Shown: in pieces, positions 27,352-35,548 of the stretch
How positions within the stretch are numbered: the first letter of the stretch is position 1
Layout of the letters: every line of letters starts with the position of its first letter
Origin: Mycobacterium attenuatum
GTDB lineage: Bacteria; Actinomycetota; Actinomycetes; Mycobacteriales; Mycobacteriaceae
DNA: 47,145 bases
Direction of reading: 5' to 3'
Assembly: GCF_900566085.1 (NCBI RefSeq)
Contig: NZ_UPHT01000090.1
Location: 1 to 47,145 of the forward strand
Notes under the pieces: model-generated
What the model saw: only the letters and a program-made list of their open reading frames with translations
Told to the model about the DNA's origin: nothing
Database searches by the model: none
Made by a program: the position numbers and the translations under genes

Positions 27352-27888
27352 TCGCATGGGGCGCGACGATCACTGACGGCAAACTCGTTTGCCGCTGCCG
27401 CATCCCCCATCGGGCCCGATGCGGGCTAGGTCCGACGACGGTTTGACTGTCCACCGATCGGGGGACGCGGCTGTCGTCCGATCGGGGGATGGAGCACCTG
27501 CTCACGTTGTGTATTCTAATTGCCGGCGTCCTGTACAGCTGAATTGTTTACAGTATGATCGTATCGCCGTTCTCTTGCCAGATTTGACAATGACTCGGGA
27601 ATGATGACTAGAGATTGGAATGACCACGGATTCAGCGATATAGGCGGGCAGTTTCCGGTCCGGGTCGCGATTGGACCCGTCAAATCTCGTAGTGGTCAGA
27701 TATTGAACCGTTCCGGGCGCATTTTTATTGACAAGGATCAACGGTGTCAGAGTTACGTCGGAGACGGCGACGATAAATCGCGCGAGCGATTTATCCGATG
27801 ACAAACGGTGAAATGGGCCTCCTCGCCCTGGACATAACGCGTGTGTGGTTGTCGAAGCCGATGTTTCGACTGGCTGATTGGAGTGACG
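27352..27888 (+). promoter_or_regulatory. Long untranslated leader region before the PPE gene
   Basis: About 540 bases without a gene I trust. They hold two exact 12-base direct repeats (ccgatcggggga at 27454-27465 and 27478-27489, 24 bases apart) and a good -10 hexamer TATGAT at 27554-27559. From a start near 27566 the PPE message would have a leader of about 320 bases. A 66-codon plus frame (27601-27801) and a minus frame (27502-27969) are present but show no family features. The region is AT-richer than its surroundings. Confidence 0.5.
27454..27489 (+). repeat. Tandem 12-base direct repeats, possible operator
   Basis: The word ccgatcggggga occurs twice with starts 24 bases apart, about 65-100 bases before the TATGAT -10 hexamer. 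Two copies near two helical turns apart on the same face would suit a dimeric or tandem-binding regulator. No regulator is known to me for this sequence. Confidence 0.5.
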
Positions 27889-29067
27889 ATGTTCTTTCAC
27901 TTTTCGTGGTTGCCGCCGGAGGTTAATTCGGCTCGGATGTATTCGGGCGCCGGGTCGGGATCGTTGCACGCGGCTGCCGCTGCCTGGCAGCGGCTAGCCC
28001 AGGATCTGCACGGGACGGCGTCGTCGTTTCGCTCGGTCATCGCCGCGTTGCTTCATGGGCAGTGGGCTGGGACCGCGTCGATGTCCATGGCAGCGGCAGC
28101 CGCCCCGTTGACGGGATGGTTGACCGCGGCCGCCGAGCACGCGCAGTTGTCGTCGGGCCAGACCCAGGCGGCAGCGACAGCTTATGAATCGGCGTTTTCG
28201 GCAACTGTTCATCCGGCGGCGGTAGCAGCGAATCGAATACTGCTGGCAACGCTGGTGCACACGAATTTTCTCGGCCAAAACGCTCCGGCGATCGCCACTA
28301 CTGAAAGTGCGTACGCCGAGATGTGGGCCCAAGATGTCGCCGCCATGGTCGGCTACCACACCAAGGCAATGACCCTGGCTTCGACACTATCTCCATTGAG
28401 CGCGCCACCGACTGCACTAACAGGCGGTACAGCGGTTCAGCCGTGGTTCCCGCCAGTCACGCCACCCATCATTGACCCGCTGGGTCCGCTGTTCAATGCG
28501 GTTTCGGGGGTGCTTTCAGATTTGCCAGTGTCGTCAGTGTTGTCGGTGGCCGAGTTGGGGATGTATCCGGTCAGCTTCATGATGTCGCCGTTGATGATGG
28601 CGATGTCAAGTGCCCGCGGAGCTACCGCCGGATTGGGCGCAGCCGGCAGTGCCGCCACCGCTGCGGCGTCCGCGGCGTCGCCGGTGGTCGGAGGCGCTGC
28701 TCCTGCTATGGCGCTGACGGGGCTGACCGGACTTGGTGGCGCCGCCATGCCGGGTGCAGCGATGTCGGCGGCGTTGGGCCAGGCCCACACCATGGGCGCG
28801 GTGTCGGTGCCAGCGACCTGGCCAGGATCATTGCCCAGCGGGCTTTCCAGCTCGGCAGTGCAAGGCCTTGGGTCTATGCCCACACCGGCCTCCGTGGCGG
28901 AAGCGACCGGATCGACCGATGGTGTCCCGATGATGCCTATTGCGCCTCGGGCCGCGGGATCGGCTGCCGCCACGCCCAACGAGCTAAGCACTCGCGGCGG
29001 CGTCGGCGCTGCCGCGCCGGCATTAGCAACCCACCCGGGCGTGATTCCGCGAGCTGGGATCGGATAA
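27889..29067 (+). CDS. PPE family protein, SVP subgroup
   Basis: The 392-residue protein has the PPE domain (MFFHFSWLPPEVNSARMYSGAGSGSL, about residues 1-170) with the PPE and WxG-like features (HGQWAGTAS), and the C-terminal SVP signature MGAVSVPATWP (about 300). It has Ala/Gly/Met-rich linkers. PPE-SVP proteins are ESX-5 substrates carried with a PE partner. ATG 27889 has GGAG at 6-9 bases. The next gene, a PE_PGRS, starts 63 bases later on the same strand, so they are likely cotranscribed, though in reverse of the common PE-then-PPE order. Confidence 0.92.
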   Translation: MFFHFSWLPPEVNSARMYSGAGSGSLHAAAAAWQRLAQDLHGTASSFRSVIAALLHGQWAGTASMSMAAAAAPLTGWLTAAAEHAQLSSGQTQAAATAYESAFSATVHPAAVAANRILLATLVHTNFLGQNAPAIATTESAYAEMWAQDVAAMVGYHTKAMTLASTLSPLSAPPTALTGGTAVQPWFPPVTPPIIDPLGPLFNAVSGVLSDLPVSSVLSVAELGMYPVSFMMSPLMMAMSSARGATAGLGAAGSAATAAASAASPVVGGAAPAMALTGLTGLGGAAMPGAAMSAALGQAHTMGAVSVPATWPGSLPSGLSSSAVQGLGSMPTPASVAEATGSTDGVPMMPIAPRAAGSAAATPNELSTRGGVGAAAPALATHPGVIPRAGIG

Positions 29068-29130
29068 CCACCAAGACGGTGTGCATCTGTTGCCCGACAA
29101 GGACATTGGTAAACGCGAGGAGAATGAGCT

Positions 29131-30441
29131 GTGCCATTTGTGACCGTCGTGCCCCAGGCATTGGACTGCGCCGCAACGGATCTGGCTGGTATCGGATCGG
29201 CGTTTAGCGAGGCAAGCGCCGCCGCGGCCACCCCCACCACCGCGATACTGCCCGCTGCTGCCGATGAGATATCGGCGGCGATGGCCACCATGCTAGCCCG
29301 GCAGGGTCAGGTCTGGCTGACATTGAGCCACGACTACGAATGGCTTCACCAGCAATTTGTCGACCTGCTCAACGGTAGCTCCTTGAAGTACTGGGCCACC
29401 GAGATCGAAAACGCCGCCGAAAATGCCCTCAAGACAGCCAACGCCGAGAGCGAATGGCTCGTCGGCCGCCCGATCATCGCCAACGGCGCCAACGGGCTCA
29501 ATGGCACCGGACAAAACGGCGGCGCCGGCGGCTGGCTGTGGGGCAACGGTGGCAATGGCGGATCAGGTGCAGCAGGACAAAACGGCGGCAATGGCGGAGC
29601 AGCCGGACTCTTCGGACACGGCGGCAACGGCGGAGCCGGCGGAGCCGGCGCCAACGGCGGCAACGGCGGCCAAGGCGGACTGCTGGCCGGCAACGGCGGC
29701 GCAGGCGGAGCCGGCGGCAGCGCTGCTGTGACGGGAGGCAGCGGAGGCGCCGGCGGCAACGGCGGAGCCGCCGGACTCATCGGCAACGGTGGCGCCGGCG
29801 GCGCCGGCGGAAACGGCGCGAACGGCTACCACGGACTCGGTCAAAACGGCGGTGCCGCAGGCAATGGCGGCGCCGGCGGCAATGGCGGCTTGCTGTTCGG
29901 CAACGGAGGCAACGGCGGCAATGCTGGGATCGCGGGCAACGGTGGGCAGGGCATACACGGTATGAACGGCGGCGACAACAATCCCGGGGGCAATGGCGGA
30001 GCCGGCGGCAACGGAGGTGCTGGCGGACAAGGCGGTGCCGGCGGCAACGGTGGCCTGTTGTGGGGCAACGGAGGGACCGGCGGCAACGGGACCGCTGGAG
30101 GCGCAGGGGGCACCGGTGGCGCCGGCGGCGCAGGCGAAAATGGCTACAACGGTGGCAATGGCGGTGCCGGTGGCAACGGCGGCGCAGGCGGTAGCGGCGG
30201 CAAAGGCGGCAATGCCGGCTGGCTCTTTGGCGACGCGGGCAAAGGCGGCGCCGCTGGCGCGGGGGGCGGTGGCGGCCAAGGTGGCATCGCCGGCAATGGC
30301 GGCCACAGCGGAGTCGCCGGCAACGACGGTGAGAATGGCGCCGAGGGCGTTGGCGGCCACTCCGGATGGCTGGGGGGGCATGAAGGTGGCCGCGGGGCCG
30401 TTCACAGCGACGGTGCCGGCACACCCGGCAGCGGCGGCTGA
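29131..30441 (+). CDS. PE_PGRS family protein
   Basis: The 436-residue protein begins [54 protein letters not shown], a PE domain (about 1-93) whose first line is VPFV rather than MSFV. A linker (about 94-112) ends in the conserved [11 protein letters not shown], then Gly-Gly-X repeats fill the rest. The end [14 protein letters not shown] is short and has no separate domain. GTG 29131 has AGGAGA upstream. Surface-exposed, ESX-5 exported by family. Long open frames in other frames here are shadows of the repeat. Confidence 0.92.
   Translation: MPFVTVVPQALDCAATDLAGIGSAFSEASAAAATPTTAILPAAADEISAAMATMLARQGQVWLTLSHDYEWLHQQFVDLLNGSSLKYWATEIENAAENALKTANAESEWLVGRPIIANGANGLNGTGQNGGAGGWLWGNGGNGGSGAAGQNGGNGGAAGLFGHGGNGGAGGAGANGGNGGQGGLLAGNGGAGGAGGSAAVTGGSGGAGGNGGAAGLIGNGGAGGAGGNGANGYHGLGQNGGAAGNGGAGGNGGLLFGNGGNGGNAGIAGNGGQGIHGMNGGDNNPGGNGGAGGNGGAGGQGGAGGNGGLLWGNGGTGGNGTAGGAGGTGGAGGAGENGYNGGNGGAGGNGGAGGSGGKGGNAGWLFGDAGKGGAAGAGGGGGQGGIAGNGGHSGVAGNDGENGAEGVGGHSGWLGGHEGGRGAVHSDGAGTPGSGG
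29506..30340 (+). repeat. PGRS Gly-Gly-Xaa coding repeat
   Basis: Imperfect repeats of the type ggcggcaacggcgg and gccggcggc code for GGNGG and GAGG runs. The region is a typical recombination-prone low-complexity stretch, with several longer near-copies of GNGGAGGAGG blocks. Confidence 0.9.
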
Positions 30442-30734
30442 GCCAACCTTGGCGGCGCCACCATAGGCGCCGACCACGATCGCGTATTGCCGATCCCTCA
30501 AGGTCATCGGTGCGTCGCTCAAGCGCCTCGTCGCCGTCATCTCGTTCGGCCACCGAACAGCGCCGAATCCGGCCGTCGGATCAGCGGAAATCGGCTGGTA
30601 CCACAGCGGTGACGATGTGGTTAGCTGGGAATGGTTTTGAGACGTCACCGGCAGTGGAAGTTCAGCTCTGCGCGGTGCGGTTGAGCAGGGCGCATAGGGA
30701 CAGCGCTCGATGGTTGATGGCGGGGAGTCGTGGC

Positions 30735-32162
30735 GTGACGGTTGTATTGGTCAATCCTCCAGGGGTGCGCGCCAATGGGCGAACGTATCTCGGCGAGCAG
30801 AAACTCGGCGATCCGTGGGTGTATTCCTCGATGCCGATGGAGCATTTGGGGATGATGTCGATCAAGGCTTACGCGAGGAAGCGTGGGCTGGAGGTGGTGA
30901 CGGTCAACGGGTTGGTGGCCGGCCATGAGAGTGTGGAGCAGACGTGGCAGGCGATGCAGGCCGCCGCGGCGGTATCGGGTGTGCCTCGGTTGGTGGGGTT
31001 TTCGTGTATCGACACTTTTGCCGAGGTGGTGTGGTTGGCTCGGCGAGCGCGTCAGTGCTGGGAGGGCGTGCAGATCGCGTTGGGCAACGTGATCGCCACT
31101 CTGAACTACGAGCGCATCCTGGGTAATTACGACTGCTTCGATTTCGTGGTCGTCGGCGACGGGGAGGTGACGTTTACCGAGTTGGCCTTGGCGGTAGCCA
31201 ATGGTGCTGGGGTAGAGGGTATCTCGGGCCTGGCGCGCCGTGATGAGCAGGGCCGGATCGTGTGCTCGCCGTCCGGTTTGGTTGATCTGGACGAATTGCC
31301 GTGGCCGGCTCGTGAGGAGTTGCCGATGGTGCTCGGCGATGGTTTTGCCGCGTCGGTCTTCACCACCCGGGGTTGTCCGTATCGCTGCACGTTCTGCGGG
31401 ACGGGGGCGGTGTCGGCGATGTTGGGCCGCACCAGCTACAGGGCCAAGTCGGTTGATGCGGTTATTGATGAAATCGCTTACCTGGTAACGGATTTCGATA
31501 TCAAGTTTTTGTCGATCACCGATGATCTGTTCGTTTCCAAGCATCCCGGTTCGCAGCAGCGCGCGGTCGAGTTTGCCTCTGCGATGCTTGGCCGGGGTAT
31601 CGATGTCGACTTCATGATCGATATCCGGCTGGACTCGGTGGTCGACCTCGACGTGTTCACACACTTGCACCGGGCGGGTCTGCGCCGGGTGTTCGTCGGG
31701 TTGGAGACCGGCTCCTACCACCAACTGCGCGCCTACCGCAAGCAGGTCCTCAATCGTGGCCAAGACGCCGCCGACACCATCAACGCCTTGCAGCAGTTGG
31801 GAATCGACGTGATCCCCGGGACCATCATGTTTCACCCCACGGTGCGCCCCGAGGAGCTACGCGAAACCGCCCGTCTGCTGCGGGCAACCAAATACACTCA
31901 GCCTTTCAAGTTCATGGGCCGGATCACTCCGTATCCGGGCACGCCGTTGTACCAGGCGTATTCGGAGGCGGGCTATCTGAGCGCGGAATGGCCGCTGGGC
32001 CAATGGGACTTCGTCGACCCCGAAGCGGCACGGGTCTACGCAGAGGTGGTCGCCCGCATCGCCCCGGACAACGACATCACCTTCGACGAAGCCGAAGCGT
32101 TCTTCCTCGCCCGCCTCGACGAATGGGAAAACACCACGCACGCCAAATCGACTACGCGGTAG
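30735..32162 (+). CDS. B12-binding-domain radical SAM enzyme
   Basis: The 475-residue protein has an N-terminal Rossmann-like domain as in cobalamin-binding radical SAM proteins (VTVVLVNPPGVRANGRTYLG; ALGNVIATLNYERILGNYDCFDFVVVGDGEVTFTEL) and a radical SAM barrel with the [4Fe-4S] site C214-x3-C218-x2-C221 (TRGCPYRCTFCGTG). The DxHxxG cobalamin-ligand motif is not seen. The rest (DIKFLSITDDLFV; HRAGLRRVFVGLETG; GTIMFHPTVRPEELRET; RITPYPGTPLY) is normal for B12-radical SAM enzymes of the Elp3/MiaB-like fold. GTG 30735 has GGGGAG 8-13 bases upstream. No substrate gene is adjacent. Its codon use (more TTG, GTG, GGT) differs from neighbours, which suggests transfer. Confidence 0.88.
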   Translation: MTVVLVNPPGVRANGRTYLGEQKLGDPWVYSSMPMEHLGMMSIKAYARKRGLEVVTVNGLVAGHESVEQTWQAMQAAAAVSGVPRLVGFSCIDTFAEVVWLARRARQCWEGVQIALGNVIATLNYERILGNYDCFDFVVVGDGEVTFTELALAVANGAGVEGISGLARRDEQGRIVCSPSGLVDLDELPWPAREELPMVLGDGFAASVFTTRGCPYRCTFCGTGAVSAMLGRTSYRAKSVDAVIDEIAYLVTDFDIKFLSITDDLFVSKHPGSQQRAVEFASAMLGRGIDVDFMIDIRLDSVVDLDVFTHLHRAGLRRVFVGLETGSYHQLRAYRKQVLNRGQDAADTINALQQLGIDVIPGTIMFHPTVRPEELRETARLLRATKYTQPFKFMGRITPYPGTPLYQAYSEAGYLSAEWPLGQWDFVDPEAARVYAEVVARIAPDNDITFDEAEAFFLARLDEWENTTHAKSTTR

Positions 32163-32340
32163 GAAGACATCCGCGAAGCTATCAGTCGCGCCGACCGCAC
32201 AACGCCGGAAGCCAGATGCTCCGCGACCGGCCAGCCGATCCAAACCGAGCGTTCTTGCATTAAGACCCATCGAGACCGGGCGCCCGCCGCCCCTGACCCC
32301 AGCCGCAGCCCGCTCGCCCGTGATGTGCCAGCATGTGCAG

Positions 32341-33003
32341 ATGACTGCACTCAGCCTTGCTCGCATCGTTGGTGTCGTGGTTGTGACGGCATGGGCGATG
32401 GTGAACGCAGCCGTCGTCAGCCCCGCCGCTCACGCCGACCCATGCTCCGACGTCGCGGTGGTATTCGCTCGGGGCACCCATCAGGCGCCTGGTCTCGGGG
32501 ACGTCGGCCAGGCATTCGTCGACTCACTCAGCTCGCAGGCGGGTGGACGGTCCGTCGGGGTCTACGCCGTGAATTACCCCGCCAGCGACGACTATCACGC
32601 GAGCGCGTCAATCGGGTCCGACGATGCGGCTGCGCACATCCAGGACACCGCGGCGAGTTGCCCGAACTCGAAGATTGTGATCGGCGGTTATTCTCAAGGC
32701 GCGGGCGTGATCGATTTGGCGTCCTCGGCAATGCCGCCCTCGGTGGCCGATCATGTGGTCGCGGTGGCCCTTTTCGGCGAGCCGTCCAGCGGGTTCTCGA
32801 GCATGTTGTGGGGCGGGCAGCCGTTGCCCACCCTCAACCCGCTCTACAGCTCCAAGGTCATTAATTTGTGCGCTGCCGATGATCCGATATGCACCGGCGG
32901 CGGAAACATCATCGCGCACGTTTCCTACATCCAGTCCGGGATGACAACGCAGGCAGCTACCTTCGCTGCTGACAAGCTCGGCCAAGGCAGCGAACGCGCA
33001 TAG
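32341..33003 (+). CDS. cfp21: Cutinase-like secreted esterase Cfp21 (Culp1, Rv1984c homologue)
   Basis: The 220-residue protein has a signal peptide (cleavage near AHA-DP at about 33) and is almost line for line the M. tuberculosis Cfp21: HADPCSDVAVVFARGTHQAPG, GVYAVNYPASDDYHASAS, nucleophile S118 in GGYSQGAG, FGEPSSGFSSMLWGG, acid D181 in DDPICTGGGN, and His193 in AHVSYIQSGM. It is a secreted lipolytic esterase and T-cell antigen. ATG 32341 is preferred, as the known start resembles MTALSLARIVGVVV; upstream ATG 32320 is possible. Its partner across the convergent gap is the PecA-like gene, as in M. tuberculosis. Confidence 0.95.
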   Translation: MTALSLARIVGVVVVTAWAMVNAAVVSPAAHADPCSDVAVVFARGTHQAPGLGDVGQAFVDSLSSQAGGRSVGVYAVNYPASDDYHASASIGSDDAAAHIQDTAASCPNSKIVIGGYSQGAGVIDLASSAMPPSVADHVVAVALFGEPSSGFSSMLWGGQPLPTLNPLYSSKVINLCAADDPICTGGGNIIAHVSYIQSGMTTQAATFAADKLGQGSERA

Positions 33004-33049
33004 CAGCCCTCCCGCATCAGGCTGGGCCGGTGCCGCGTTTCACGACGGC

Positions 33050-34654
33050 TCAGTGAAAGACCGTGGTCCCGACACCGGACGGGCTGTACGAGATGTACAC
33101 CGGTTGCTGGTCAAAGGGCACATACCCGGTGTTCATCAGGCCACTAGAAATGACCCGGGGGCCGTTCCCAGCCACGGTGTACTGGTACAGCAACGTACTG
33201 CCGTCGTTGGTATAGACCTGGATGAGCGTCCCGTCCGGCACGTCCCCGGACACCTGGCCGTTCCCGAGCACCGATGCCGGCATGGTGCCCAGCACGCCAC
33301 CGGAATCGACGATCATCGGAACATGTTGCAGCGAACCGCCGTTGATCTTGACCCCCAGCGTGGAAATCGGCGATCCGGTAATGGAATCTCCGCCAACCAG
33401 CGGATCCGGGCCGAACCGCATGGTGCCCTCGGGGATGTTGATGAGGACACCCTGATTGAGGTCGCCCGGCAGCGCCTGGTTCGGAATGCTGGGGCCGGGC
33501 CCCGTCGCATTGGGTCCGATTCCCAGCACACCGTTGACGCCTGCGGGCGCGAAATACCCGGAGAACGTCTGGGGGAATGACAGCAGGACAACGTTGACGT
33601 CGGTCGGCGGTGTGGCGATGCCGTTCCCGAAATCGACCGGCGCATGGTAGGTCGCATACAGGTAGGTCAGCCCGCCGCTGTAACCGCTGAGTCCGAAACT
33701 GGTTGGCAAGCCCATGCGGAAGAGGCCGAAAATTCCCCCTACCTCGTTGGGCGTGACAACAAGACCGGCGGATCCGGTGTCCACCAGGACGGGCACGCTC
33801 GGTCCGCCGTTGACGGACATGTACACCACCGGCTCGGTAACCGCATGCATGGTCAGCGGCACCGTTCTGCCGTCCAGACCCGGCCCGCTGATCCCGGCGT
33901 TGCCCCACAACAACCCGCCGCGGCCGCCAGCGCCGCCGGTGCCGAGGATTCCGCCGTTGCCGAGACCGCCGGCACCGCCGCCCCCGCCCAAACCGAACAG
34001 GCCCACGGACCCGCCGACGCCACCGGTCCCGCCAATGCCAAGCGACGCGCCGCCGGTTCCGCCGTGCCCGCCGTAGCCCCACAACCAGCCACCGTTACCG
34101 CCGGCCCCACCGGGTGCGCCGGTTCCGCCGGTACCCCCGGCACCGCCATTGCCGATCAGACCGGCCGAGCCACCGGCGCCGCCCGGTACGCCCGATGCGG
34201 TCTGCGAATAACCGTTGCCGCCGTTGCCCAGCAACAGCCCGCCGGCTGCGCCGTTCGGACTCGACGCCGTCCCGGCTACGCCATCCCCGATCAGCGGGCG
34301 ACCCAACAGCGCCAGAGCGGGTGCATTCACCACGCCCAGCAGATCGGTTTGCGCCGTCTGCAACAGCGACACGGCCTGGGCTTCTCCGGCCTGATATGAC
34401 CCGGCCGATGAGCCCAGTGTCGACACGAACTGCTGGAAAAAGGTATTGGCCTGGGTGCTAAGCGCTTGGTATTGCTGACCGAAACCCGCGAACAGCGTCG
34501 CCACCGCCGCCGACACCTCGTCGGCGCCCGCTGCCGCAAGCGCGGTAATCGGAACGGCCGCCGCCGCGTTCGCCGCGGTCAGCGCCGAGTTGAGGCTCTC
34601 CAGATCCGCTGCCGCCGACGCCACGATCTCGGGAGCCACGACCAGAAGTGACAC
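33050..34654 (-). CDS. pecA: PE_PGRS aspartic protease, PecA/PE_PGRS35-like
   Basis: The 534-residue protein has a PE domain (MSLLVVAPEIVASAAADLESL, about 1-95), a linker with GRPLIGDGVAG, a short PGRS segment (about 130-260), and a C-terminal retropepsin-like aspartic protease domain. The catalytic motifs are D292-T-G (VLVDTGSAGLVV) and D450-S-G (MIVDSGGVLGTMP), enough for a pseudo-dimeric pepsin-type site. The M. tuberculosis homologue is Rv1983, which sits next to Rv1984c (cfp21) as here; M. marinum PecA cleaves PE-lipase LipY and PE_PGRS proteins at the cell surface. Exported by ESX-5. Confidence 0.92.
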   Translation of the reverse strand: MSLLVVAPEIVASAAADLESLNSALTAANAAAAVPITALAAAGADEVSAAVATLFAGFGQQYQALSTQANTFFQQFVSTLGSSAGSYQAGEAQAVSLLQTAQTDLLGVVNAPALALLGRPLIGDGVAGTASSPNGAAGGLLLGNGGNGYSQTASGVPGGAGGSAGLIGNGGAGGTGGTGAPGGAGGNGGWLWGYGGHGGTGGASLGIGGTGGVGGSVGLFGLGGGGGAGGLGNGGILGTGGAGGRGGLLWGNAGISGPGLDGRTVPLTMHAVTEPVVYMSVNGGPSVPVLVDTGSAGLVVTPNEVGGIFGLFRMGLPTSFGLSGYSGGLTYLYATYHAPVDFGNGIATPPTDVNVVLLSFPQTFSGYFAPAGVNGVLGIGPNATGPGPSIPNQALPGDLNQGVLINIPEGTMRFGPDPLVGGDSITGSPISTLGVKINGGSLQHVPMIVDSGGVLGTMPASVLGNGQVSGDVPDGTLIQVYTNDGSTLLYQYTVAGNGPRVISSGLMNTGYVPFDQQPVYISYSPSGVGTTVFH

Positions 34655-35138
34655 GCCGCTCCTCCCGCGTCAATCGCCCACTCGTGTGCGCACTAAGCGT
34701 ATCCGCGTGCTGCCCTCGGATTTGCGTTTTCGGCATAGCTGCCCCCATCGAGTCAGGAGTTCGGGCGGCAGAGCCGGGAGCGCGTTTGCGAACCCGGTCG
34801 ACCGGCGCCTCCTGCAGGCCTGAGCGTCGAAGTGGACCCGCCGAGGCACCGGGACGCCCGAGAAGTTCTCCTTTTCCTTCCCTTACTGCCCCGGAGGTCT
34901 GCCCGCCAATCGACCGATACGTTGGTTGAGTACCAGGTGCACCAACCGGGGGACACCGCTTCGGTGCACAAATCTTGCCGGCGGCCGAAGGATTGCAATA
35001 TATTTCGGCGCCGACGAGCGGCGGCTGCCCGCCTACGACATTGTTGTCATGGGTCGCCGGGACACAAATGGGCGCACCGCAGCACGATGGACGAAATGCG
35101 AGGGCCGGTGCCGACAGTCGCGGCGCCGGCAGATCCGG
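34655..35138. other. Intergenic region upstream of the PecA-like gene
   Basis: About 480 bases with no gene I can support. Several frames up to about 110 codons are present, but with Arg/Pro-rich, shadow-like content. The first part must hold the promoter of the pecA-like gene; I cannot point to its elements. AT-richer parts occur near 34985-35000. Confidence 0.45.
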
Positions 35139-35309
35139 CTAGTCGGGCGGCTCATCCTCCGAGCCACTCGTAGCGGCATGTTCCCGGTCGCTGGGTTTGC
35201 CCGGTACGCCTTCTGCCTCGCGTTCACCGGCCACCTTCTCATCGAGCCGGTCGACGATGCTCTCCAGCTTCTGGGAGTGGTCCAGTTGCTCGTTATCGAA
35301 TTCGGTCAT
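35139..35309 (-). CDS. Small acidic protein
   Basis: From ATG 35309 the 56-residue product is MTEFDNEQLDHSQKLESIVDRLDEKVAGEREAEGVPGKPSD and then a Ser/Glu tail. It is strongly acidic, with a helix-forming first half, and may fold only with a partner. Similar short proteins exist in mycobacteria by memory. It is divergent to the hrpA gene with about 240 bases between them. Family unknown. Confidence 0.55.
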   Translation of the reverse strand: MTEFDNEQLDHSQKLESIVDRLDEKVAGEREAEGVPGKPSDREHAATSGSEDEPPD

Positions 35310-35548
35310 AAGCGCTTCCGTCGAGGTCAGATCTTCCGGTTGGCCCGCCGTCGGTGCGAGGCCTTCGCCACCCCATACCCTGCCAAGCGCTGGTGGTAAC
35401 GCGGCCAAGCATACGGCTGTGCTGTAGCGAAACGTCAGCGCTAACTGAGCGCTAACACGAAACCGCTGACAACCCCACCACATAACCGCCAGCGGTCCGG
35501 CCGGACAACCGAGTGGGCAACGACGCCGCATATCGCCGCGGCTGCGGG

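Noticed and set aside
27502..27969. A 155-codon minus-strand frame before the PPE gene
   Set aside because: It overlaps the PPE start and has no family features; the region looks like a leader.
29506..30340. CRISPR array suggested by regular repeats
   Set aside because: Repeats are short, imperfect, in phase with codons and code for Gly-Gly-Xaa; no constant repeat-spacer pattern and no cas genes.
29454..30648. Long open frames in other frames and strands of the PGRS region
   Set aside because: Low-complexity repeats keep all frames open; products are poly-Arg or Pro/Ala runs without meaning.
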